64,000 nt of DNA from Paraburkholderia bryophila (lineage in GTDB: Bacteria; Pseudomonadota; Gammaproteobacteria; Burkholderiales; Burkholderiaceae): positions 2,046,001 to 2,110,000 of the forward strand of contig NZ_JACCAS010000001.1 of assembly GCF_013409255.1 (NCBI RefSeq), read 5' to 3'. Every line of letters begins with the position of its first letter. Position 1 is the stretch's first letter. A program made the translations under genes and the position numbers. Shown piece by piece: positions 44,913 through 53,933 of this stretch. The notes under the pieces are model-generated. The model had not been told where the DNA came from, did no database searches, and worked only from the letters and a program-made list of their open reading frames with translations.

Positions 44913-47294
44913 ATGCGATCAACGGCAGCCAGGCTCGTTCGCGTTTCATCCTTTGCTTTGCTTGTGATTGTGTGGCTCGCCGCGTTGCCGGGCGTCGCAC
45001 GCGCGGCCGGTTGTAGCGCCGGCACGCTGGTCACCGTGGTGGCCCATCTCGACGACGATCTGCTGTTCGTCGACCCCGCCATTGCCGAGCATCTCGATGC
45101 CGGCTGGTGCGTCACCACCGTGCATCTGATCGGCGGCGCCAACGGCGGCAACTTCGCTTATGTGCAAACGCGCGAACGCGCGTCGCGGCTCGCCTATGCG
45201 CGCATGGCCGGCGTGCCGAACGACTGGATCGAGTCGAACGTGACGATCGCCGGCAAGCTCGTGCATCAGATGGTGCTGAAGGCGAAGCCTCAACTGCGTT
45301 TGCTCGAATTGCGCCTGCCCGGCGGCGGCGTGCGCGGCGGCCGCGTGCCGCTCGGTCTGTTGTGGGAGCAGCACGCCACACTCTCCACCTACCCCATGAA
45401 CGACAACGGTACCGTGCGCGTGCAATACGATCGCGACGGCTTGTCGGCCACACTGCAAGCGATCCTCGCGCAGGCGACGCTCATCTACACGCTCAACCCG
45501 GACACCGTGCCGTTCATCGAGCATCCCGATCATATTTACGCCGCGCGTATTACGCGGCACGTCGCGCAGACGCTCGGCAAAAGCGTGCCGATCGTCTATC
45601 ACGTGACCTATCCCACGGGCGGCTGGCCCGCCAATCTCCCCAGCGCGGAAGTGCAGCGCAAGCGCGATATCGTCGCCAGCTATTTTTCGATCGACGGCAG
45701 CGAGTCGTCGCATGTGTTCGGCGAGTTTCAATGGGACGGCAACTGGATCGCGCGCCGCTATGCATTCGCCGATCGCAGCGATCGTCGCGTGGCGGATTTT
45801 CAGTCGCATCCGATCCAGCTTTTCAATGCGGCCGCAAGCGAATGCCTGACCTCGACGGGACCCGGCCGCACGCCGATACTTGCGGCCTGTAACGGCTCAG
45901 CCGATCAGCAATGGCGATGGGACCCGCTCAGCGCGTATCCCGGCAATTCACGCAATGCCGCGCTCGTCAGCGTGGCGACGTCGCAATGCATTGCGGAACG
46001 CGACGGCTATCTGACCAGCGAGACCTGCGATCAGTGGGACATCGCGCAACGCTGGACGCCGTGGGACTTCGGCCTCGTCTATACGCCCATGCGGCATTGC
46101 CTCGGCGAGACCGGTGGCAAGCTCACCATGCGCGGTTGCGCGGCGCTGACCACACGGTTTCGCTGGGCGGCTACACAGCACACACAAGCGAACGATCTGC
46201 GGCTCGCCGGCGCAATGGCGGGCGATGTGAGCGGCACCGGCGAGCAATCCGCCGTGTATGTGCAGCGCCAACACGACGGCCCCGGCTTCAATGTCTATGC
46301 CGCATCGCTCGCGAAAAGCGCACCGCCTGCGCTGTGGTACGCGAGCGCCGTGCCGTTCGATCCGCAAGCCACCGCGCCGAGTTGCGCGGGCAACGCGTTT
46401 TGCTTCGACAGCGTGCGCTTTCTGCTCGGCGATTTCGACGGTGACGGACGCGCGGATCTGATGGTGATCACCGCGCGTCAAGGCGGCACCGCATTCTGGT
46501 TGCTGCGCAGTAACGGCAATCGCTTCGAAGCGCCGCGCCTGTGGCTACAAACAGGGCCCGAGTTCAAGCCGGAACTGACGCAGCAATATGTGGCCGCGGA
46601 TTTCACCGGAACCGGTCGCGCCAGTGTGCTGATCGCGCAGAAGCGGGCCGATAGCGGACTCGATCTTTGGGTCGCCGCATCGCAACGCGCCACCGGGTCC
46701 GCACCGACGCTTTTCGCTCAGGCGAAAAACCTCGCGCAGAACGCCGATCTGCTAGCGCTCAAGACTTCGGGTTCACGTGCGTCGCTCGCTGCGATAGAGG
46801 AGCGAGACGGACGGCTTGCCGTCACGCCGATCGCCAACGACGGCACGCGCATGAACCTCGGTGAACGCAAACTATTGCCCGCGAGTTTCGTCCCCGGCTT
46901 CGTGAAGGTTACGACCGGCGCAGTGCAGGGACCGGACAGCAACACGTTGATTCTGCTGACACCACATCTCGACGGCTCGAACGACGACGCGTTGATCGAC
47001 GTCGCCACACTCGACATGACGCAACCTGCAAGCGCACCGATTCACGCGGCAGCGTTGCACGGCATGTCGTGGTCGGATGTGTTGCCGGTGTTCGTACGCG
47101 ACCGGCATCATGCGGCGCTCGTGCTGTATCGGCGAGTTGACGCGACGCTGGGGAATTTCTATTTCACCGGCGGCGCACCGGCGCTGACCCTCTATCCGGC
47201 GGGACAGAATCTCGCGCTCGGCGCCGCGCAGGAATTGGGCGAATTGCCGGGGCTGTTTTCGGAGACGCTGCGAATCGACCGCCTCGCGCAATAG
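44913..47294 (+). CDS. Exported PIG-L family deacetylase with lectin-like and FG-GAP-like regions
   Basis: This is a 793-residue exported protein. After a signal peptide ending near PGVARAAGC comes a PIG-L deacetylase domain (about residues 30-260): VVAHLDDDLLFVDPAIAEHL, a variant of the zinc motif AHPDDE, and IEHPDHIYAARITRHVAQTL. A ricin-like beta-trefoil follows (about 298-430: NAAASECLTSTG, SADQQWRWD). FG-GAP/VCBS repeats follow (about 440-610) with DFDGDGRADLMVI near residue 506. The fusion suggests deacetylation of an exported N-acetyl sugar with the lectin part holding the glycan. The variant zinc motif (L for P, D for E) leaves activity uncertain. The ATG at 44913 starts the signal peptide. 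Confidence 0.8.
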   Translation: MRSTAARLVRVSSFALLVIVWLAALPGVARAAGCSAGTLVTVVAHLDDDLLFVDPAIAEHLDAGWCVTTVHLIGGANGGNFAYVQTRERASRLAYARMAGVPNDWIESNVTIAGKLVHQMVLKAKPQLRLLELRLPGGGVRGGRVPLGLLWEQHATLSTYPMNDNGTVRVQYDRDGLSATLQAILAQATLIYTLNPDTVPFIEHPDHIYAARITRHVAQTLGKSVPIVYHVTYPTGGWPANLPSAEVQRKRDIVASYFSIDGSESSHVFGEFQWDGNWIARRYAFADRSDRRVADFQSHPIQLFNAAASECLTSTGPGRTPILAACNGSADQQWRWDPLSAYPGNSRNAALVSVATSQCIAERDGYLTSETCDQWDIAQRWTPWDFGLVYTPMRHCLGETGGKLTMRGCAALTTRFRWAATQHTQANDLRLAGAMAGDVSGTGEQSAVYVQRQHDGPGFNVYAASLAKSAPPALWYASAVPFDPQATAPSCAGNAFCFDSVRFLLGDFDGDGRADLMVITARQGGTAFWLLRSNGNRFEAPRLWLQTGPEFKPELTQQYVAADFTGTGRASVLIAQKRADSGLDLWVAASQRATGSAPTLFAQAKNLAQNADLLALKTSGSRASLAAIEERDGRLAVTPIANDGTRMNLGERKLLPASFVPGFVKVTTGAVQGPDSNTLILLTPHLDGSNDDALIDVATLDMTQPASAPIHAAALHGMSWSDVLPVFVRDRHHAALVLYRRVDATLGNFYFTGGAPALTLYPAGQNLALGAAQELGELPGLFSETLRIDRLAQ

Positions 47295-47353
47295 CACGGG
47301 CGGAACGATTCGACAGGATTCGGACGGGGACTAAAGCGGAGTACAGGCAGGGG

Positions 47354-48439
47354 TCAAGCGGAGACTTGCAACGGCTGCACGAATTTACGCGCGATCGTCA
47401 TATAGCGGTCTGCGGTGTCGTGCAGCGTGTAGCCCGACAGTTGCCGGTCGGCGCGCGGCATGTCGAGCGCGTGCAGCAAGGCGCTGCCGTAGGCATCGGG
47501 ATCGGCGGTATCGACCAGACTCACGCTGCCGAATGCAGTCGCGAACCCGAACGAAGCAATCCGGTTCGCGACGACAGGAATACCCGAGGCCAGCGCTTCG
47601 AGAAAACCAATGCTCTGCGCCTCGAAACGCGACGGCATCGCAAAGACGCGCGACGAACGCAGAATCGCGGCCACATCGGAGCGCGGCCCGCACACCTGCA
47701 CCTTGTCCTGCAAGCCGAGTTGCTCGACGAGCGACACGACCGCCGCGTGATAGCCGACATCTTCGACCACACCGCACAACAGCAGACGCGCGGCCGGCTC
47801 GGTTTGCAGCACGCGTTCGAACGCGCGCACCGTGTGCAGTTGGCTCTTGCAATCCATATAGCGGCCAAGCTGGACGATCTGTTTGGCCGGCACCTGCAAA
47901 GCGGGCGCCGGCGCGTCGCCGTATTCGGCGAACTGCGAGGCATCCACACCGTTGGGAATCACCACCATCGACGGATGCCGGCCGATCTCGCGCAGGTAGT
48001 CGTCGATATTTTGTTGCGACACGCCGATGATCGCCTGCGCGCGACGTGACAGCAGACGCTCGGCGCGCTTCAACGCGCCGTTCTCGAAGTCGTTGACGCC
48101 CGAATGCATCACCCACGCGATCGGCGTATGAACCGGCAGCAGGCGCACGTACATCGCGGCGAGCGTGGCATGCGCGACGATGAAGTCCGGGCGGAAACGG
48201 CGCACCACGCGATACAGGTGCAGCAGCTTGCCGACCCGCCCATAGCGAACCTCGGGAAACATGCAGGTGACACCCGCCGCCTGCAGTTCGGCGCGGATAT
48301 CCGCGAAGTCGGTCTGCTGCGGCAGCAGCGACGTCATACAGACTTCATGCCCGCCGCGCTGATGATGAATGGCGAGCCCTTTGACGAGTACTTCTGCCCC
48401 GGACAACCGCGGTGCGTGAACCAGTTGAAGAATTCTCAC
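47354..48439 (-). CDS. GT4-type glycosyltransferase, paralogue of 16614-17687
   Basis: This is a 361-residue glycosyltransferase starting with GTG at 48439 (VRILQLVHAPRLSGAEVLVK) behind AGAGAG. The donor domain carries VVIPNGVDASQFAEYGD, QLGRYMDCKSQLHTVRAFE, and EX7E in RFEAQSIGFLEALASGIPVV, then ANRI. The gene at 16614 shares PRLSGAEVL, GVSQQ, GRH/GPHPSM, the EX7E segment and the end AIA-K-L layout, so the two come from one duplication. It is convergent with the deacetylase gene and faces away from glycosidase 2. Sugar unknown. Confidence 0.87.
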   Translation of the reverse strand: MRILQLVHAPRLSGAEVLVKGLAIHHQRGGHEVCMTSLLPQQTDFADIRAELQAAGVTCMFPEVRYGRVGKLLHLYRVVRRFRPDFIVAHATLAAMYVRLLPVHTPIAWVMHSGVNDFENGALKRAERLLSRRAQAIIGVSQQNIDDYLREIGRHPSMVVIPNGVDASQFAEYGDAPAPALQVPAKQIVQLGRYMDCKSQLHTVRAFERVLQTEPAARLLLCGVVEDVGYHAAVVSLVEQLGLQDKVQVCGPRSDVAAILRSSRVFAMPSRFEAQSIGFLEALASGIPVVANRIASFGFATAFGSVSLVDTADPDAYGSALLHALDMPRADRQLSGYTLHDTADRYMTIARKFVQPLQVSA

Positions 48440-49292
48440 GATTGATCTCTCTGGATAACCGCCTTTTGCGCAACGGATGAAGAAGCCGATCCCGCCAGGT
48501 TCGGGCCCCAAATGGCGCCTGCTTCCCACCATCTTTTATCTGGCGCGTTGCCGGTACGGAACGCGTCATGGTCTCGGTAAAACAGCGACAGGTTCACTAC
48601 ACAATCCGTGTCGCGATGAAACCTTACACCGAAGGTACAGCGCTTCTCCGCCATCTCCAAGGCTTTGCCCGCTAAGCAATGAGCGCTAACGCCCATTTCT
48701 CTGCGGATTGGGGCCACTCACTTAGTTAGGTATCCGTTCCTTAGTTTTTCGACCCCATTTCAACATGGCGGAAAAGCACTAGTTTCTCCTTACATAAGTT
48801 TTGATTGGATCAATGCAATTAGTACCGCGTATTTGTTCATACGTAACGACTCGTTACTTCTTTTAAACAGACGAGTCGGTATGGTGACGGTCGATTCTTC
48901 CCAATCGCTGCTTTATGTTACTTACAGAACAGTAAAAGCTTCACTGATCAGCGCAGCGAGTTCGCAAGCTGCGATCAATTGCGCTGTTCTGCGAAATGTC
49001 GGTTGTTTTCGTCGTACCTTCCCCCGGTCGTTCGATTCCGCCAGGTCAGACGTGACTCACGTCACGGTGGATTCGTACGACTTGAAATTCACTGAAGAGA
49101 AACGTGTTCGGGGCCGACAACCCGGGAAGGCATCACCCTGGCGCAACCGGACAGTTGCGCACATCCGATGGCCAGTGCCGACCCTTCGTTGATCGGCCGG
49201 TCTGCAAATGAACCCCGTTGTTCGCCCGGACTCCCCACGCGCCTTGCGCGATGAGCAGGGCGAATCATCAGCAACGCAAGGCTGACAGATCG
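48440..49292 (+). promoter_or_regulatory. 853-base control region before glycosidase 2
   Basis: Non-coding and AT-richer than its surroundings, like the region before glycosidase 1. A perfect palindrome GACGTGA-C-TCACGTC lies at 49049-49063, about 230 bases upstream of the ATG. A TGGCGGAAAAG element at 48766 resembles the TGGCGGAAT dyad arm at 41451. I found no convincing gene; an internal open frame at 48833-49192 carries no family-like sequence. Confidence 0.5.
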
Positions 49293-51236
49293 ATGAAATC
49301 TCAACTACTCGTACTCTCGACCCTATCGCTCGCGCTCGCAGCCTGTGGCGGCGGTGGCGGTGGCGGCAGCAGCGGCGCCACCAGCACGGCGGCGACCCAG
49401 GCCAACGGCGGCACCACCGCCAACGGCACAGGCGGCTCGACCGGCAGCGGCGGTACCACGCTGAACGCCGCGGGCACCTCGAACGCGGCCATGAGCTGCG
49501 CGGCGCCCGCCAACTCGTCGGGTTCGGGCAGCGCCACGATTTCCGCCGACACACCCAGCGCCGACGGCACTCGCATCTTCCCGTCGGGCAGCACGTTCCA
49601 GCTCGCGTTCAGCACCAACGTGCCGGGCGCCGACACGCTGAACTGGGCCGTCACGGACACGCTCGGCAACGTCGCCGCTAGCGGCAGCGCGCCGGTGCCG
49701 AACGGCTCCACCACGATCACGCTGAATTGCTCGTCGACACTCGCCGGCTATTTCGCCGCGACCGGCACACTGGCGAAGAACGGCGGCCAGTTGCCGCAAG
49801 CCGGCACGCGGCCGGTGGGTATCGCGACCTTCGGCGTGCTGGCGAATCTGTCCGGCGTCGTGCCGGCGGTCACCTATGCGCGCCAGGAACAGCATCGCTT
49901 CGGCATGCAGGGCGCGAACGACAACGGCCCGCTGCTTGCCGACCTCGGCATCTCGTCGACGATCGACGACCGCCAGATGTCGACCATGGAGCCGAACGGC
50001 GCCAACACGTTCAACCCGGCAACCAGCACGCTCGATCCGTTCTACAAGTCCGGCAACGTGATGCGCCTGATCCGCCTCGACGGGATTCCCGCGTGGGCGA
50101 GCAGCACCGGCGCGTTCCAGGACGACGTCAGCGCGCCGACGAGCCTGTCGTATTACCAGAACTACATGAGCCGCGTGGGCACCGAATCCAACACGATTCG
50201 CTCGACCTACTTCCCGAGCCAGTCGGCCAACTACTACCAGGTGACGTGGGAGCCGAACGAGTTCTGGACCGACACCGACGCCAATTTCGTCGCGCTGTAC
50301 CAGTCCGTCTATCAGGGCCTGCACTCGACCGATCCGCACGCGGTGGTGATGGGCCCGACCGACGCGTTCCCGAGCCTGACCACGACGCGCCTGAAGCGCC
50401 TCGCGCCGCTCGGCTTCGGTCAGTACATCGACGCGGTCGCCACGCACGGTTACTACGACGCCGGCACCTCGCCGTCGCATCCGCCGGAGCGTTACGACAG
50501 CGATCCGTCCACCGCGTCGGGTTCGCTGCGCGGCCAGATGCAGGCGCTGCGCGCCGAAATGGCCACCGACTACCGTCCGGGCATGAAGCTGTTCTCGACC
50601 GAGGCCGGCATCAGCTACGACCTCGGCAGCGCGTACGGCCCGAACTATCCGACCGCCAACGTGCTGTATGCACAAGCGGCTGTCGCGGCACGCATGCACA
50701 TCATCACGCTGGGTGAAGGCGCGAATCAGACCTACGTGTTCTACGGCGCGGATTATCCGGGCGAAGTCGGCTACGGCACGTTCTTCGATCTGAGCGACGC
50801 GCAAGGCGCATTCGGCGCGACCAACCTCAGCCCGAAGCCGGTTGCCATGGCGCTCAGCGCGATGACGCACACGCTCGACGGCACCACGACGCTCGGTCCG
50901 GTGAACGGCGCGCCGAACGGCGTGTATGCGTACGCGTTCCAGCAACTAAACAACGGCGCGGTGATCACGGCTTTGTGGACGCACAGCAATAACGCGTGGA
51001 GCGCGAGCAGCGGTTTCAGCTCGACCTATAGCGTGCCGTACACCCTCACCGTCGATGCGCCGGGCACGAGCGGTACGGTGAAGCTGATCGACATGATGGG
51101 CAATGCGTCGACCGTGAACTACAGCAACGGTGCATTGACGCTGAACCTGACCGAATCGCCGGTGTATGTGGTGTCGAACAATGCGTCGATTGCTCAGGCG
51201 AACTCGACGGTGCCGGTGGGTTACGTCGGTATGTAA
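49293..51236 (+). CDS. Clan GH-A-like glycosidase lipoprotein, paralogue 2
   Basis: This is a 647-residue lipoprotein. The ATG at 49293 opens a signal peptide with lipobox LAAC (Cys17) and a Gly/Ser/Thr-rich spacer (about residues 18-70) that would hold the enzyme away from the membrane. A beta domain (about 75-195) precedes the barrel, which has YYQVTWEPNEFW (acid/base candidate Glu320) and FSTEAGISYDLG (nucleophile candidate Glu437), 117 residues apart. The final ~100 residues form a beta domain ending AQANSTVPVGYVGM. It shares long stretches with the protein at 41620 but lacks the Cys-rich module. Probably an EPS hydrolase. Confidence 0.7.
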   Translation: MKSQLLVLSTLSLALAACGGGGGGGSSGATSTAATQANGGTTANGTGGSTGSGGTTLNAAGTSNAAMSCAAPANSSGSGSATISADTPSADGTRIFPSGSTFQLAFSTNVPGADTLNWAVTDTLGNVAASGSAPVPNGSTTITLNCSSTLAGYFAATGTLAKNGGQLPQAGTRPVGIATFGVLANLSGVVPAVTYARQEQHRFGMQGANDNGPLLADLGISSTIDDRQMSTMEPNGANTFNPATSTLDPFYKSGNVMRLIRLDGIPAWASSTGAFQDDVSAPTSLSYYQNYMSRVGTESNTIRSTYFPSQSANYYQVTWEPNEFWTDTDANFVALYQSVYQGLHSTDPHAVVMGPTDAFPSLTTTRLKRLAPLGFGQYIDAVATHGYYDAGTSPSHPPERYDSDPSTASGSLRGQMQALRAEMATDYRPGMKLFSTEAGISYDLGSAYGPNYPTANVLYAQAAVAARMHIITLGEGANQTYVFYGADYPGEVGYGTFFDLSDAQGAFGATNLSPKPVAMALSAMTHTLDGTTTLGPVNGAPNGVYAYAFQQLNNGAVITALWTHSNNAWSASSGFSSTYSVPYTLTVDAPGTSGTVKLIDMMGNASTVNYSNGALTLNLTESPVYVVSNNASIAQANSTVPVGYVGM

Positions 51237-51250
51237 GTGGTGGGATGGGC

Positions 51251-51281
51251 GCGAGTACCTTGGTTGCTCGAAGGTACTCGC
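51251..51281. terminator. Perfect 11-bp hairpin between convergent genes
   Basis: GCGAGTACCTT and AAGGTACTCGC pair perfectly around a 9-base loop in the gap between glycosidase 2 and the APC permease gene. It can end both transcripts; no U-run is seen. Confidence 0.6.
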
Positions 51282-51288
51282 TACTCGC

Positions 51289-52827
51289 TCAACTTTCTCC
51301 CAACTGCCCTTCCAAACCGCTCAGTTCCTGTTCGCGCTCTTTCGACAGCTTGCCGACCGGCGGCCCCGCGAAACTCTTGCGCACGCCCGCGCCGTACCAG
51401 ATCGTCAGCAGCACCGCGAGCAAACCGACGATCACGTACACCACCTTCTGATTCGGCGGCTGCATGCCGACATAGGCGAGCACCAGCGCACCGAACACTG
51501 CCGCCACCGCGAACGGCTTCGACAACATGCCCAACTGGAACGGCCCCTTCTCGGTCCACGTACGGCCTTCGGCAAGCACGCCAGCGGCAATCGGCATCGC
51601 GTACGAGATGAACAGGAACACCGCGCTGCCCGCGCTCAACACCGTGAATGCATCGCCGTAGAGCGTCACCACGATCGCCAGCACAGCCGACGTCCAGATC
51701 GCCGCGCCCGGCGTGCGATGCGTCGCGTTCACTTTACGCAGCCACTTCGAGGCCGGCAAACCACCGTCGCGGGCAAACGCGAACATCATCCGCGAGGTCG
51801 ATGTCACGGCCGCGAGACCGCACACGTAGTTGATGAAGAACATCAGCAGTTCGATCACGATGCGCAGCGGCCCTGGAATCGGCGCGAGAATCGCTTCGAA
51901 GAAGCCCGTGCCCTGCTTCACTGCCGCGCCGATATCCGGCATCACCAGCACGAACGCGCAGACCATCACGTAGCCGAAGGTCGTCGACCAGAACACCGAA
52001 CCGACGATACCGCGCGGCACGTTGCGCGCCGCTTCATGCGTCTCCTCCGAGGTATGCGCGGAAGCGTCGAAGCCGGTGATCGTATAGGCGGTCAGCAGCA
52101 GACCCGACAGAAACGCCACGACCATGGTCTGCTTCGGCCACGCGCCGCCGTCCACACCCGTGAAGTTGGTGAACGTATAGAGCCGCGACAGATCGATCTT
52201 CACCGGCGAATACACCAGCAGCGAGCCCACCAGCAGAATCGTCACCACGAAGATCAGATAGCCCGACAGGTCGGTGATCTTGCTGGTGATGCGAATGCCG
52301 CGATGGTTAAGGAACGCTTGCGACGCGGTGATCACGGTGAGAAACAGCGTCTGCTGCCACCAGCCCAACGAATCGGGATTCACGCCGAACATCGGCGCGA
52401 TCAGCGTACGGAAGAACGGATCGTAGGTGCCGTAGTTGATCGCCGCGACCACGAACACGAGGCCGAGCAGATTGAGCCACGCGGTGAGCCAGCCCCACGT
52501 CTTGCCGCCCAGAATCGAACTCCAGTGATAGAGCCCGCCCGCGGTCGGATACGACGACGCGATCTGCGCCATTGCCGCGGCCACCACCAGTGCGAACAGC
52601 GAACCGAGCGGCCAGCCGAGTCCGATCGACGCGCCGCCCGCCGCCGACAAGCCCATCTGGAACGACGTGATACCGCCCGACAGAATGCAGATCAGCGAGA
52701 ACGACACCGCGAAGTTCGAGAACGCGCCCATGCGGCGGGACAGTTCCTGCGCGTAGCCCATCTTGTGCAACAGCTTGACGTCGTTGTCGGCGGAATCCGT
52801 CGACGGCACGGCCGGGTTGATGTCCAT
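51289..52827 (-). CDS. APC-family amino acid/GABA-type permease
   Basis: Inner-membrane transporter of 512 residues with about 12 helices, of the amino acid-polyamine-organocation superfamily, BAT/GABA permease subgroup. The opening helix SVSFSLICILSGGITSFQMG-like region and LSAAGGASIGLGWPLGSLFA fit helix 1-2; YTITGFDASAHTSEETHEAA and SRMMFAFARDGGLPASKWL are the conserved family segments. The substrate is probably an amino acid or amine such as GABA or ethanolamine, by family. It is followed by the SDR gene in a minus-strand pair under the divergent AraC gene at 53934. Confidence 0.88.
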   Translation of the reverse strand: MDINPAVPSTDSADNDVKLLHKMGYAQELSRRMGAFSNFAVSFSLICILSGGITSFQMGLSAAGGASIGLGWPLGSLFALVVAAAMAQIASSYPTAGGLYHWSSILGGKTWGWLTAWLNLLGLVFVVAAINYGTYDPFFRTLIAPMFGVNPDSLGWWQQTLFLTVITASQAFLNHRGIRITSKITDLSGYLIFVVTILLVGSLLVYSPVKIDLSRLYTFTNFTGVDGGAWPKQTMVVAFLSGLLLTAYTITGFDASAHTSEETHEAARNVPRGIVGSVFWSTTFGYVMVCAFVLVMPDIGAAVKQGTGFFEAILAPIPGPLRIVIELLMFFINYVCGLAAVTSTSRMMFAFARDGGLPASKWLRKVNATHRTPGAAIWTSAVLAIVVTLYGDAFTVLSAGSAVFLFISYAMPIAAGVLAEGRTWTEKGPFQLGMLSKPFAVAAVFGALVLAYVGMQPPNQKVVYVIVGLLAVLLTIWYGAGVRKSFAGPPVGKLSKEREQELSGLEGQLGES

Positions 52828-52895
52828 GACGCGATCCTTTGAACAGGGTGAAAACGAAGCGTCGGTGCGGCCGGGCCGCGCGACGCGCTAGCAGC

Positions 52896-53672
52896 TCACG
52901 CGGCCGTGAAGCAGTTATCGACGTACAGGTGTGCGCCGTTGACGAAACTGGCGTCGTCGCTGGCGAGGAACAGTGCGGCGCGCGCCACTTCGTCCGGCGC
53001 GCAGAGACGGCCTTGTTGCGCGGACAAGGCCGCTTCGCTCGCATCGAAACCGTATTTCGCGAGCGCGCTGATTTCGCGGCGGCCGTGCGGCGTGTCGATG
53101 AAGCCGGGACACACCGCGTTGCAGCGAATGCCGCGATCGCGATACTCGACCGCGATGGAACGCGCGAACATCGCGCATGCGCCTTTGGTGGTGCAATACA
53201 GCACTTCGAGCGGCGTCGCCGCCACCGACGAGATCGACGCCGTGCAGACAATCGAGCCGCCGCCTGCCGCGAGCATGTGCGGCAGCACGGCGCGCGTCAT
53301 CATGAACATGCTCTTCACGTTGACGTTCATGAGCCAGTCGTAGTCGTCGTCGGTCGTGTCGATGAACGGCTTCACGACGATGCTGCCGGCGTGATTGAAC
53401 AGCACGTCGATGCGTCCGAAACGCGCGACGATGTTCGCGACCGCGGCGTCCACGGCGTCGCGCTTCGAGACGTCGGCGGCGAATAGCTCGGCGGTGCCGC
53501 CTGCGGCGCGAATTCGCGTCACGACTTCTAAGCCCGCGTCGGTGTTGATATCGACGACCGCGACCTGTGCGCCTTCGCGTGCGAACAGCAGCGATGCCGC
53601 GCCGCCCGCGCCCGTTGCGCCGCCTGAGACGATGGCGATCTTGCCGTCCAGCCTGCCTGCCGATTGGGTCAT
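52896..53672 (-). CDS. SDR-family oxidoreductase
   Basis: This is a 258-residue NAD(P)-dependent short-chain dehydrogenase/reductase. It shows a nucleotide-binding segment IVSGGATGAGGAASLLF (a variant TGxxxGxG), VAVVDINTDAG, and VLFNHAGSI, and the catalytic Ser and Tyr-x3-Lys in CTASISSVAATPLEVLYCTTK. The ATG at 53672 has AAGGAG before it. It is upstream of the APC permease gene on the same strand with 68 bases between them, so both probably answer to the AraC regulator at 53934. The substrate is unknown; an alcohol or amino alcohol product of the transported compound is plausible. Confidence 0.9.
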   Translation of the reverse strand: MTQSAGRLDGKIAIVSGGATGAGGAASLLFAREGAQVAVVDINTDAGLEVVTRIRAAGGTAELFAADVSKRDAVDAAVANIVARFGRIDVLFNHAGSIVVKPFIDTTDDDYDWLMNVNVKSMFMMTRAVLPHMLAAGGGSIVCTASISSVAATPLEVLYCTTKGACAMFARSIAVEYRDRGIRCNAVCPGFIDTPHGRREISALAKYGFDASEAALSAQQGRLCAPDEVARAALFLASDDASFVNGAHLYVDNCFTAA

Positions 53673-53933
53673 GCGTGACTCCTTCCTGGTGCATTGCGTT
53701 GTGCACAAAGTAGGCGCGGCAAAAAGCGACGACTATCCAAAATTGGCAAAAAGTAAAAATGCCGTAAAAATCCGCGTTGCTGACGAATGCATTACGGCCG
53801 GCTTGAAACGCTTGCCGGGTTGGTAGCGAAGGTCCGCCGGGTCACGCCGGACGCCTTGACGGTGCGGTTTTTTTTTCGCATACACTGGGCGGCACGAGGC
53901 TTTCGGGGAGTGCCCACGAATCGGGAGAAGCAT

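Noticed and set aside
51166..52842. Plus-strand frame of ~558 codons opposite the APC permease
   Set aside because: Arg/His-rich antisense shadow without membrane or domain pattern.
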